Below, one piece after another: positions 52,989-61,136 of a DNA stretch of 64,000 nucleotides. The stretch's first letter is position 1, and the number at the start of each line of letters is the position of its first letter. Under the pieces are notes generated by a model. That model was not told the DNA's origin. It ran no database searches and saw only the letters and a program-made list of their open reading frames with translations. Made by a program: the position numbers and the translations under genes. Source of the DNA: an uncultured Paracoccaceae bacterium (GTDB lineage Bacteria > Pseudomonadota > Alphaproteobacteria > Rhodobacterales > Rhodobacteraceae); assembly GCA_947498985.1 (NCBI GenBank), contig CANMMF010000003.1, forward strand, positions 1 through 64,000. Reading direction: 5' to 3'.

Positions 52989-53292
52989 GCGATCGGTCGC
53001 GGTCATCTCCGGCGCAAAGACAGTCTGGCCGCCGATTTTGTGACGATGCTGTGAGTGCAATTGCGCCGCAGCGTCTGCGCAATGATCCGGGAGGTCGCGC
53101 CGGCGCCGACCGGTCTCAGATGTCTATGATGCCCCTTTTGGTCGCCAATAGCAGCCGGTCTGGCCCGGCGTAAAACCTGTCTTCCGAGACCCGAAAACGC
53201 GACATCTCCCGCCAAGCATACAAAATGTTATGTTTCTCTTGCGCGAATACATACAAAAAGGTATGCAACCCCGCAAAACAGGAGACCCACTC
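52989..53292. other. Intergenic control region
   Basis: No gene seen. It contains the inverted repeat at 53250-53265 and a ribosome site AGGAG before the gene at 53293. The rest shows no recognisable motif. Confidence 0.4.
53250..53265. promoter_or_regulatory. Candidate operator for the TetR-type regulator
   Basis: CATAC - AAAAAG - GTATG, a perfect 5-bp inverted repeat with 6-base spacer, 28 bases upstream of the gene at 53293 that is co-transcribed with a tetR-type gene. Placement suits autoregulation. Confidence 0.5.
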
Positions 53293-53664
53293 ATGACGGA
53301 ACTCATCTTTGCAGCCGCTGGCGGGCTCGCCGCGATCTGGCTGGTTGTCCATATCGTGCTGGGCGGACGCGAGATCGCGCGCCCCTTGCTGCAGGCCACA
53401 GCGCTCGATGCGCAGGTGCGGCACACGCAATATCTTTGCTGGCATTTCACCACCGTTGCGATCGCCTGCATGGCCCTGTTCTTCTCGGTCGCCGCATTCA
53501 GCGGGATCACGGCCTATGCAACCTCCGCGACACTGCTTGCGGTGGGCTTTTTCGGAGTGGGCGTCGGGCTGGTTGTCGCGATGGGCGAAAACCACGCCCG
53601 CTTGCCGCAAGGCTGGCTGTTCCTGCCCGTGGCGGCGCTGGGGCTGGCGGGCCATCTGCTATGA
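53293..53664 (+). CDS. Small four-helix membrane protein
   Basis: 123 residues from ATG 53293, with AGGAG upstream. Four hydrophobic segments (LIFAAAGGLAAIWLVVHIVLGG; LCWHFTTVAIACMALFFSVAAF; TLLAVGFFGVGVGLVVA; GWLFLPVAALGLAGHLL) and a conserved-looking GGREIARPLL loop. I recognise no named family. First gene of an operon with a TetR regulator, an amino-thiazoline-hydrolase-like gene and another small membrane protein, all joined by 4-base overlaps. Confidence 0.75.
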   Translation: MTELIFAAAGGLAAIWLVVHIVLGGREIARPLLQATALDAQVRHTQYLCWHFTTVAIACMALFFSVAAFSGITAYATSATLLAVGFFGVGVGLVVAMGENHARLPQGWLFLPVAALGLAGHLL

Positions 53665-54227
53665 GCAAGCGCCGGTTCAGCAAGCAAGACTGGATCACGC
53701 TTGGCCTTCAGGCACTGTCCACCGGTGGCTCGGAGGCGGTCAAGCTGGAGGCGATCTGCAAGGCTGCCGGACTGACCCGCGGCTCCTTTTACCATCATTT
53801 CGAGGATCACGAGAGCTTCCTCACGGGCCTCGCGCTCTTCTGGCTGGAGAGCCAGACCGCCGAGGTCTCACGCGCCGTCGATCCGCAAGCATCGGCGGAG
53901 GAGCAGAACGCCGCGCTGACCAAGGCCGCGATGGAGATCGACTACCGGCTCGAGCTCGGCATGCGCGAACTGGGGCGGCGTCTGCCGGAGATCGACAGGA
54001 TCATCAAGCAGGCGGACGCGATCCGGCTGGAGACCATCAGCGGGATCTATCAGCGCCGCTTTGGCCTCAAGGCCGAGACCGCCGACGGTCTGGCCCATAT
54101 CGAATACGCGGCCTTCAGCGGCATCATCCTGCTGGATCCGGACATCTCGCATGCGCGTCAGACTGCTCTGGCCGACCTTTATGAGCGCACCATCCTGCGG
54201 GCGTTGGGCAAAGAGACGGGCGCATGA
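53661..54227 (+). CDS. TetR-family regulator
   Basis: 188 residues from ATG 53661. N-terminal helix-turn-helix of the TetR type (AVKLEAICKAAGLTRGSFYHHFEDHESFL, residues 26-54), then an all-helical ligand domain. It overlaps both neighbours by 4 bases and probably represses its own operon through the inverted repeat at 53250-53265. Inducer unknown. Confidence 0.9.
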   Translation: MSKRRFSKQDWITLGLQALSTGGSEAVKLEAICKAAGLTRGSFYHHFEDHESFLTGLALFWLESQTAEVSRAVDPQASAEEQNAALTKAAMEIDYRLELGMRELGRRLPEIDRIIKQADAIRLETISGIYQRRFGLKAETADGLAHIEYAAFSGIILLDPDISHARQTALADLYERTILRALGKETGA

Positions 54228-54853
54228 GACGGCTGATCGCATATCTGTGGCAGATTGAATTTGCCTGGCGCCTTTCACGGCACACAGGTGTCAGGGTCAC
54301 GCGCCGGATGCTGAACGCCGCCCCCTCGCGCCTGCCAGAGGGCGCGATGCCGGGCACCGACGGTGCGCGGCGCTTCAATCTGACATTGGCACGCAGTCTG
54401 CACGGCGCGGTCACACTGTTGGAGCGGGAGGCCGGATTGCCCCCGCAAAGGGCATCTCACGCCGCGGAAGCCGCCTTCGTGGCTAGCGGAAGCTGGCTGG
54501 CCCGCGCCTCCATCCGGCTCTGGCTGAGACTGGAGCGCGACCCGTTTGCGGGGGTGCAGAAACGCGGACCGTCGCTGCTGGCAAAAGCCATGTGGGGCGA
54601 CGGGATGATGGTGGAGGATCGCCGCGTGCCGGGGGCAGTGTCGCTCTGCGTTCTGAGTTGCCCGTTGCACGACTATTTCTGGAATGTCGGCCGGTCCGAT
54701 CTGACACCGATCCTTTGCGCCTGGGACACCGCCTGGCAGGCGGAGGTCAACGCATCCGCAAGACCCATCCGGGTCGACATCCGCAGCACATTGGCTGAGG
54801 GCGACGCGATGTGCGAGTTCGTGTTCCGGAAACCGGCGGGGGCAGAGCGATGA
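54224..54853 (+). CDS. L-2-amino-thiazoline-4-carboxylic acid hydrolase-like protein
   Basis: 209 residues. The C-terminal half shows the pattern of this family: LSCPLHDYFWNVGRSDLTPILCAWDTAWQAEV and TLAEGDAMCEFVFRKP, with two conserved-looking cysteines. Characterised members hydrolyse a cyclic precursor of cysteine, but many homologues have no known reaction, so the specific activity is uncertain. Third gene of the TetR operon. Confidence 0.65.
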   Translation: MRRLIAYLWQIEFAWRLSRHTGVRVTRRMLNAAPSRLPEGAMPGTDGARRFNLTLARSLHGAVTLLEREAGLPPQRASHAAEAAFVASGSWLARASIRLWLRLERDPFAGVQKRGPSLLAKAMWGDGMMVEDRRVPGAVSLCVLSCPLHDYFWNVGRSDLTPILCAWDTAWQAEVNASARPIRVDIRSTLAEGDAMCEFVFRKPAGAER

Positions 54854-55305
54854 CGCTGGCCCCGGACGCTTCCGCCCCCCGCCGGGATCCGGTCGCGGCG
54901 CGCGTGATCTTCTGGATCATTGCCGCATTCTACGCGTACGGCGCGGTGATCCACATCCTGAACATGGCCTCGCTCACCGGGTTTCCATGGTCCGATGCGC
55001 CGCTCAAATGGCGGGTTCTCGATATTGTCTATCTTGCGCTGGACGTGACGGTGGTGATCGGCCTGATCAGGGGATCGGTGCTGGGCGTCGCGTCGTTTTT
55101 CTGCGCCGCCGTCAGCCAGATCTTTTTGTACACCCTGTTCCGGACATGGGTGCTGGACGTGCCCGACGCCTACCGCCGCTCTGTCGAGGACATCGCCTAT
55201 CTGGACGGGTTGGTGATCTTCCACATCGTGACCTGCCTCGCCATGGGCGCGGCTCTTTACTTGCGGGCGCGCGTCAGAGCGGCCGCAGCTGGGCGTCGAC
55301 TGTGA
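54850..55305 (+). CDS. Small membrane protein of the TetR operon
   Basis: 151 residues from ATG 54850, overlapping the previous gene by 4 bases. Four membrane segments (VIFWIIAAFYAYGAVIHILNM; VLDIVYLALDVTVVIGLI; GVASFFCAAVSQIFLYTLF; GLVIFHIVTCLAMGAALYL). No named family recognised. Together with the first gene of the operon, this suggests a membrane-associated process controlled by the TetR regulator. Confidence 0.7.
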   Translation: MTLAPDASAPRRDPVAARVIFWIIAAFYAYGAVIHILNMASLTGFPWSDAPLKWRVLDIVYLALDVTVVIGLIRGSVLGVASFFCAAVSQIFLYTLFRTWVLDVPDAYRRSVEDIAYLDGLVIFHIVTCLAMGAALYLRARVRAAAAGRRL

Positions 55306-55360
55306 CCTGAGCAAGCGCAGGGCGTCTTGTCCCAAAGCCCGGCAGCCACAGACATCCGCC

Positions 55361-56371
55361 TCAGGACAAACCCGACGCCAGCGCCTGCCATTTCCGGCGG
55401 TAGGCCGATGCGGAAAGGCCGACCCGCTTTCGAAGGGCCGTGCGGAAGCCGGACGGTTCCGAATATCCCATCTCTGCCGAGATATCTTCGATCGACATCG
55501 CGGTTGTCTCCAACAGCTGCCTGGCCTCCTCGATGCGCAGCGTCTGAACGTCATCCGCTGGTGCCCGTCCGGTGGCTTTCCTGAACCGGCGGAGGACCCC
55601 GAGTTCGGTCATCCCGGTCAGCGCCGCCATCGCGGCTACCGGGCCGGGCGTGTGGTAATGCTCACTCGCCCAGACCTGCGCGCGGGCGATCAGCTGGTCA
55701 CCATGCTGCCGCGCGGAGGTCAGCGACGCGCAGGACAATTGCCCGTCGCCACGCGGGTCGATCAGGTGGATCTTGGCGATCCGGAGCGCGTCTTCGGTCC
55801 CGGCAACACGTCCGATCAGATAGAGCATGAGATCCGCCCAGGCCGACGCGCCCCTCGGCGGTGACAACCCGGTGACCTTCGCCTGCCGGAACGAGAATGC
55901 GGTCGCGGCAGACCGTGACTTGCGGAAAATTGCGGCGCAGCATCTCGGCATGTCCCCAATGCGTCGTGGCCTCCTTGCCATCAAGCAGACCCGCCCCGCC
56001 CAGCAGCACGGCACCGAGCAGACAGAGCTCACGATGGCCCCGCGCGCATGCGCGTCGGCGATCCAGTCCGCAACCGGCCGGAAGGCGTCGGGCAAGCCGC
56101 CAATGGGGTCGAAATGCATGTCGGGAACGATGATGAGATCCGGCGCGGGCGCTGCGTCAAGCCGCGCATCGGGGGTGATCCAGCGCCCGTTCACGTGCTG
56201 GTAAGGCGCGCCGTCCGCGGTTCTCAGACTGACATCGAAGGCGGGAGACTGCGGCGGCATCCCGTGCAGCATCTCGCAGTCGCGACCCACCGACGCCAGA
56301 ATATCGAGGATCGAAAAGAGCACCGACGTCCCGGCCAGCGGCGACCCGATGACACTCGTTTTGAGGCTCAT
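55361..56371 (-). pseudogene. GlxA-type AraC-family regulator with two compensating frameshifts
   Basis: About 336 residues from ATG 56371. N-terminal DJ-1/PfpI-like domain (PAPDLIIVPDMHFDP, ARGAIVSSVCS) and C-terminal AraC helix-turn-helix (SIEDISAEMGYSEPSGFRTALRKRVG). Between SSVCS (about 56005) and GASAWADL (about 55835) the frame is off by one: the adjacent frame reads LLGGAGLLDGKEATTHWGH...VPAGEGHRVVTAEG, the true family text. One lost G and one gained G about 170 bases apart explain it. The protein as written carries a 57-residue nonsense patch. Confidence 0.8.
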
Positions 56372-56766
56372 CCCCCCGGTTTCCTTCCTGCGAAGTCCGA
56401 TTATCCCCGTTTTGTTCCCGTCCGCTTCCAACGCCGCGCGCGCATATCGTTCATCACCGCACTTATGTGAGCGGCCATCGGCGCCGCATCTGAAAAGCCG
56501 GACACTGAAATGACGCGCCCGAGCCTGCCTTGCGAGAAATTGACCGATGCGTCCGCCGGGCGGCGTTTACACGTGCCTGGCGGCGACACTGCGGCCCGAC
56601 GTCGACCCGGGCACCGCGCGAGGCGGGGGCCCGGCCCGGCGCGAGCGGACAACCTGCCCGTTGACCAAACCGCGCGGGTCCCGAAACCTGCTCCGGTACC
56701 GCGCCGCGCATGACACCCCGTGACCCCACAGATCCCCCGCATCACCAGACCGACTAAGGACAGACC
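56372..56766. other. Intergenic stretch
   Basis: GC-rich with long accidental frames on both strands but no recognisable protein. No credible start or motif. It separates the GlxA-type gene from the chimeric frame at 56767. Confidence 0.35.
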
Positions 56767-57099
56767 ATGACAGTTGCACGGCTGCAACTCATCCTGGCGC
56801 TCATCTTCCTGCTGCTCGGCGGCTGGTGCCTGCTCTTTCCCGGCATGGTCATCGGCCTGACCATCCTGCCCGAGCTTCCCGAGGCGACGGATCAGGCGCG
56901 GTTTCTGATGGGGTGTTTCGGCGTCGCGACGCTCTTCAAGGTCACGAGCTACATCGTCGGGGATGAGAACATTCCGGGATTGGTGCAGATCCACCGCGAG
57001 GTGGTCGGCGTGCATCGACCGCCATGGACGCTTGTTGTCGTCCAAGCGCTTGGGCACAGGCATTACAAGGTCGAGATTGATGTGGTCGCTGCAGGATAG
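56767..57099 (+). pseudogene. Chimeric frame: small membrane protein start joined to a RidA C-terminus
   Basis: 110 codons. Residues 1-50 have two hydrophobic segments (LQLILALIFLLLGGWCLLFPGMVIGLTIL) and LPEATDQARFLMGCFGV, as in short membrane proteins. From about residue 57 the text becomes KVTSYIVGDENIPGLVQIHREVVGVHRPPWTLVVVQALG...YKVEIDVVAA, which is the C-terminal half of a RidA/YjgF-family protein (soluble, no membrane parts). The two do not belong together, so a deletion near 56935 has probably fused two gene fragments in frame. Confidence 0.6.
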
Positions 57100-57248
57100 G
57101 CCGCGCGAGAGGGGTAGCTCGGGGCCTGATGCAAGGCGCAGGATCGCGCAGGTATTGTTGACCGAACCCGACCACCCGGGCCCGTCGCGGCACGGTTCGG
57201 CACGTCTGGCCGGGGCGATCCCGCGTGATGTCAGCCGGGCGGGCTCAA

Positions 57249-57533
57249 CTATCCCGCCTCCGAAGACGCGGTTGACGCAACCGCCCCGATGTCCAGTTCG
57301 GTATGGATCGAGACGCTTTTGACCGTATCGGTGGAATAGACCACCGCGTGCATGGCGGCGACCGGTTCGCTGTTGGGCATGTCGCAGACAAAGGTGAAAT
57401 CATACGTGCCTCTGACGAAAAACCTGTCCACCCATGTGCCGCCCACGCCTTCTTCCAGTGACCGGATCGCCGCGACGCGCGCCTGCGGATCGGCCAGAAT
57501 CGAGGTGATGACCGCGGGCGTAGACTTGCCCAT
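57249..57533 (-). CDS. GYD-domain protein
   Basis: 94 residues from ATG 57533 (MGKSTPAVITSILADPQARVAAIRSLEEGVGG...RGTYDFTFVCDMPNSEPVAAMHAVVYSTDTVKSVSIHTELD). The pattern fits the small GYD-domain family, predicted ferredoxin-like dimers of unknown function. The good ribosome site GGAGG serves an ATG at 57551 that is in frame but followed after one codon by TGA (ATG AAA TGA). The downstream ATG would then have to be used by reinitiation, or the TGA is a mutation or error. Confidence 0.65.
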   Translation of the reverse strand: MGKSTPAVITSILADPQARVAAIRSLEEGVGGTWVDRFFVRGTYDFTFVCDMPNSEPVAAMHAVVYSTDTVKSVSIHTELDIGAVASTASSEAG

Positions 57534-57784
57534 TGCAATTCATTTCATGATCGAATTCCTCCCAGTAATCGCCGTTCTCTATGTCACATGACATCTTTAC
57601 CTAGCGTCAACTTTCGGCTTTTCGTCATCGTCGATCCGTCTGCGCACTTCGGCCATGCCCGCACCGACCTTCCCCCGCGCCGCATTGACGGGTCTGGCCT
57701 CTTGCGCGCCCAATTCGCAGCAGCTGCCTCGCATCCCAAAAAGAGAGCTTGGACATATTCCGCGGCCTCTGCTTTGCTGCGCGC

Positions 57785-58789
57785 ATGACCGTGACGCTCG
57801 CAGACATCCTCGCCGCCCGCCGGATCATCTCCGGCGTGGCCGATCACACGCCTTTGGTGCCGTCGCCCTTCATGTCAGGCAAAACCGGGGCCGAGTTCCT
57901 TCTCAAGCTCGAGAACATGCAGCCGATCGGGGCGTTCAAGCTGCGCGGGGCGCTCAACGCGGTGGCCCATCTGCCCGACGGCGCGCGCGGTGTGGCCTGT
58001 TGCTCGACCGGCAATCATGGGCGCGGCGTGGCCTATGCGGCGCGGCAGCGCGGGCTGCGCGCGGTCATCTGCATGTCCGAACTGGTGCCCGCGCCCAAGG
58101 TCGCGGGCATCCGGGCGCTCGGCGCGGAGGTGCGCATCGTCGGGCGAAGCCAGGATGACGCGCAGGTGGAATGCGACCGCCTTGTTGCAGAAGACGGCCT
58201 GGTCGAGATCTCGCCGTTCGACGACGCGCATGTGATCGCCGGGCAGGGCACCATCGGGCTGGAACTGCTCACCGCCCGGCCCGATCTCGAAACGCTGCTG
58301 ATCCCGCTGTCGGGCGGTGGTCTGGCCGCAGGGATCGCGGTGGCCGCGCGGGCGATCAAACCGTCGATCCGGCTTGTGGGCATCACCATGGATCGCGGCG
58401 CGGCCATGCATGCCTCCATCGCCGCGGGTCACCCGGTGGATGTGGACGAAGTGCCGAGCCTCGCTGACAGTCTCGGGGGCGGGATCGGGCTGCAGAATCG
58501 CCACAGCTTCGCGCTTTGCCGCGATCTGCTCGACGAGACCTGCCTTGTCAGCGAAGCCGAGATCTATCACGCCATGCAGGCGCTGTATTACGAGGACCGC
58601 ATCATCGCCGAAGGTTCCTGCGTGGTCGGGCTGGCAGCGGTGCTGTCGGGCAGGATCGCGCCCACCGGACCCACCGCGACGATCCTCACCGGGCGCAATC
58701 TCGACATGGAGATGTTCACCCGGATCGTCACCGGACAGGACATCGAGCTCGGCGCGCATATCGTGAAAGGACAGCCCTATGGGCCATGA
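57785..58789 (+). CDS. eutB: EutB, hydroxyectoine-utilisation dehydratase (PLP, threonine-dehydratase-like)
   Basis: 334 residues from ATG 57785; an in-frame TTG at 57749 is possible. A fold-type II PLP enzyme: the lysine in IGAFKLRGALNA (K52) should form the Schiff base, STGNHGRGVAYAA binds the cofactor and LSGGGLAAGIA holds its phosphate. Identified as EutB because it is followed by eutC. In roseobacters EutABC are reported to convert 5-hydroxyectoine to ectoine. EutA and the ectoine-degrading genes are not in the window. Confidence 0.88.
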   Translation: MTVTLADILAARRIISGVADHTPLVPSPFMSGKTGAEFLLKLENMQPIGAFKLRGALNAVAHLPDGARGVACCSTGNHGRGVAYAARQRGLRAVICMSELVPAPKVAGIRALGAEVRIVGRSQDDAQVECDRLVAEDGLVEISPFDDAHVIAGQGTIGLELLTARPDLETLLIPLSGGGLAAGIAVAARAIKPSIRLVGITMDRGAAMHASIAAGHPVDVDEVPSLADSLGGGIGLQNRHSFALCRDLLDETCLVSEAEIYHAMQALYYEDRIIAEGSCVVGLAAVLSGRIAPTGPTATILTGRNLDMEMFTRIVTGQDIELGAHIVKGQPYGP

Positions 58790-59753
58790 CATCCGGATCC
58801 TGACAGAGGCGGAGTTGCGTCGCCATGTGGCGCTGGATCTCAGCACGGTGGAGGTGGTCGGATCGGCCTTCGCAGCACTGGCGCGGGGCGGCGTGACCAT
58901 GCCGCCGATCCTGTCGATGGCGCTTGACGATGTGGCCGGAGAGCTCGACGTCAAGACCGCGCGCCTGCCGGGGCTGGCGCATTTCGCGCTGAAGGTCAGC
59001 ACCGGGTTTTACGACAACGCAAAGCTCGGACTGCCGTCGCTGGGCGGGTTGATGGTGCTCTTTTCGGCGCTGAACGGCCGGGTGGAGGCGCTGTTGCTCG
59101 ACAACGGGTTTCTCACCGACATCCGCACCGCGGCCGCGGGAGCCGTGACGGCGCGGGCGCTGGCGCCGGACCGCGTGCAGACCGCAGGTGTGCTGGGCAC
59201 CGGGCTGCAGGCGCGTCTGCAGCTGCAGGCCATCCATCTGGTGCGGCCGTTCGAAACGGTGCTGGTCTGGGGGCGGGACGCCGGGAAGGCGCGGCTCTGT
59301 GCGGCGGATCTGACCGAAGCGCTGGGCGTCGAGACGTCGGTGGCCACACGTCCCGAAGAGGTGGTGCGCGGCGCGCAACTGGTGGTCACAACCACGCCGT
59401 CACGGGTACCGCTGGTGCAGAAAGACTGGTTGCACAAGGGCTTGCTGATCATCGCCATGGGCTCCGACACCGCCGAGAAGACCGAAATCGCCCCTGACGC
59501 GCTGGCGGCGGCGGATCTTTATGTCTGCGATCGGGTCAGTCAATGCGCGGCTTTGGGCGAGCTGCGCGCCGCCCGCGCCGCCGGGCTGATGATCGCGGAT
59601 CCGCCGGAGCTGGGGCAGTTTGTACTGGCGCCGCTCGAGGACCGCACAGGCTGCACGATCTGCGATCTGACCGGCACCGGCGCGCAGGACACCGCCATCG
59701 CCGCGCATGTCTTTGCCACGCTGGGGGATGTCGGGCAGCTGGTGCCGACCTGA
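58779..59753 (+). CDS. eutC: EutC, ornithine-cyclodeaminase-like hydroxyectoine-utilisation protein
   Basis: 324 residues from ATG 58779, with AAAGGA upstream, overlapping the eutB stop by 11 bases. Ornithine cyclodeaminase/mu-crystallin fold: KVSTGFYDNAKLGLPSLGGLMVLF, DNGFLTDIRTAAAGAVTARALAP and the NAD-binding GVLGTGLQARLQLQAI. Acts with EutB in the interconversion of hydroxyectoine. Good family match and correct partner. Confidence 0.9.
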   Translation: MGHDIRILTEAELRRHVALDLSTVEVVGSAFAALARGGVTMPPILSMALDDVAGELDVKTARLPGLAHFALKVSTGFYDNAKLGLPSLGGLMVLFSALNGRVEALLLDNGFLTDIRTAAAGAVTARALAPDRVQTAGVLGTGLQARLQLQAIHLVRPFETVLVWGRDAGKARLCAADLTEALGVETSVATRPEEVVRGAQLVVTTTPSRVPLVQKDWLHKGLLIIAMGSDTAEKTEIAPDALAAADLYVCDRVSQCAALGELRAARAAGLMIADPPELGQFVLAPLEDRTGCTICDLTGTGAQDTAIAAHVFATLGDVGQLVPT

Positions 59754-59862
59754 GAGGCTCAGCGCGGTTTCGCCGCTTGGTGTTTCCAAAACCGAAACCG
59801 ATTGTTTCCCCGCCCGTGCGCGCGCGATAAGGTATCCCAAAAGCAGAGTACTGAGGTGCGCC

Positions 59863-61113
59863 ATGCAAATCGGCAGACGAGTTTTTTCTTTGAGTGTCGG
59901 GGCCTTGGCGCTCTCGGCCTGCATGCCGGGCGGCCCCGGACAGCCGCAGGTCGCGCGGCCCGATCCGGCGCTGGAACCGGGGCTGCGCCCGCAGCCGAAC
60001 GCGGCATATGACGCCTGGGTCGCGGCCTTCCGCGACCGCGCGGCGTCCCGCGGGATCAGCCAGGCCACGCTCGATTCGGCGTTCCGCGGGCAGGGCTTCC
60101 TGCCCGGCGTGATCGAGCGCGACCGCAACCAGACCGAATTCAGGCGCTCGCTCGAGGATTACCTCGCCATCGTGGCACCCGACGACAAGATCGTGTTTGG
60201 CCGCCGCGCCTATGCCAGCCAGCGCAGCGCGCTCAATGCGGTCGAGGCGCGTTACGGCGTGCCCGCCGATATCCTCGCCTCGATCTGGGGTCTGGAGAGC
60301 TATTTCGGCACCAAGAAAGGCAAGATCCCGGTGATTTCGGCCACTTCGACCCTGGCCTGGGAAGGCCGGCGCGGGCGGTTTTTCGAAAGCAACCTGATGG
60401 ACGCGCTGCGGATCTTGCAGACCGGCGATGCGGTGCCGTCGCAGCTGGTGGGCAGCTGGGCGGGCGCGATGGGCCATACGCAGCTTATTCCCAACGCCTA
60501 CCAGCAACATGCGGTGGATTTCGACGGCGATGGCAAGCGCGACATCTGGTCGGCCAATCCGATCGACGCCTTTGCCACCACCGCGCGCTTCCTGACCAAT
60601 GCGGGCTGGCGCAAGGGTTTGAACTGGGGGCAGGAGGTGATCCTGCCGCAGGGCTTCAGCCCGTCGCTTCTGGGGCGGCGCAGCAAGCGCGCGGTCTCGG
60701 CTTGGCGCGACATGGGCGTGCGCGGTGCGCGTGGCGCGGCGCTTGCGGGCAGCAGCGCGGGCATCATCGCGCCGATGGGCGTCGGGCGCCCGGCCTTTCT
60801 GGTCACCCACAACTTCGACATGATCCTGCGCTACAACCCGTCGGAAAACTACGGGCTGGGCGTCGGCTACATGGCCGGGCGGCTCGCCGGCGCGGGGCCC
60901 CTGGTCGGGCAGTTCGGGCGCGACGCGACCGGGCTAACGCTGGAGGATCGCAAGGCGCTGCAACGCGGGCTGAGCCGGGCGGGGTTTGACGCGGGCACGC
61001 CGGACGGGGTGATCGGCAAGAAGACCATCGCCGCCATCGAGGCCTATCAGCGCGCGCAGGGGCTTGGTGTCACCGGGCAGCCGTCGCGCGCCTTGCTCGA
61101 CCGTCTGGGCTGA
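59863..61113 (+). CDS. Lytic murein transglycosylase, MltB type, with peptidoglycan-binding domain
   Basis: 416 residues from ATG 59863, with GAGGTG upstream. Lipoprotein-type signal peptide (SLSVGALALSAC), so probably anchored to the outer membrane. Catalytic domain with the glutamate in ASIWGLESYFGT (about residue 146), GSWAGAMGHTQLIPNAY and DFDGDGKRDIW. C-terminal PG-binding domain (LSRAGFDAGTPDGVIGKKTIAAIEAYQRAQGL). Cleaves murein glycan strands to 1,6-anhydro ends. Single gene. Confidence 0.93.
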   Translation: MQIGRRVFSLSVGALALSACMPGGPGQPQVARPDPALEPGLRPQPNAAYDAWVAAFRDRAASRGISQATLDSAFRGQGFLPGVIERDRNQTEFRRSLEDYLAIVAPDDKIVFGRRAYASQRSALNAVEARYGVPADILASIWGLESYFGTKKGKIPVISATSTLAWEGRRGRFFESNLMDALRILQTGDAVPSQLVGSWAGAMGHTQLIPNAYQQHAVDFDGDGKRDIWSANPIDAFATTARFLTNAGWRKGLNWGQEVILPQGFSPSLLGRRSKRAVSAWRDMGVRGARGAALAGSSAGIIAPMGVGRPAFLVTHNFDMILRYNPSENYGLGVGYMAGRLAGAGPLVGQFGRDATGLTLEDRKALQRGLSRAGFDAGTPDGVIGKKTIAAIEAYQRAQGLGVTGQPSRALLDRLG

Positions 61114-61136
61114 CCGCCGTCACGCGGGAAAGCCGG

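Noticed and set aside
56401..57063. 220-codon minus-strand frame
   Set aside because: Antisense to the membrane/RidA chimera, whose plus-strand text matches known families; the minus-strand text has no pattern.
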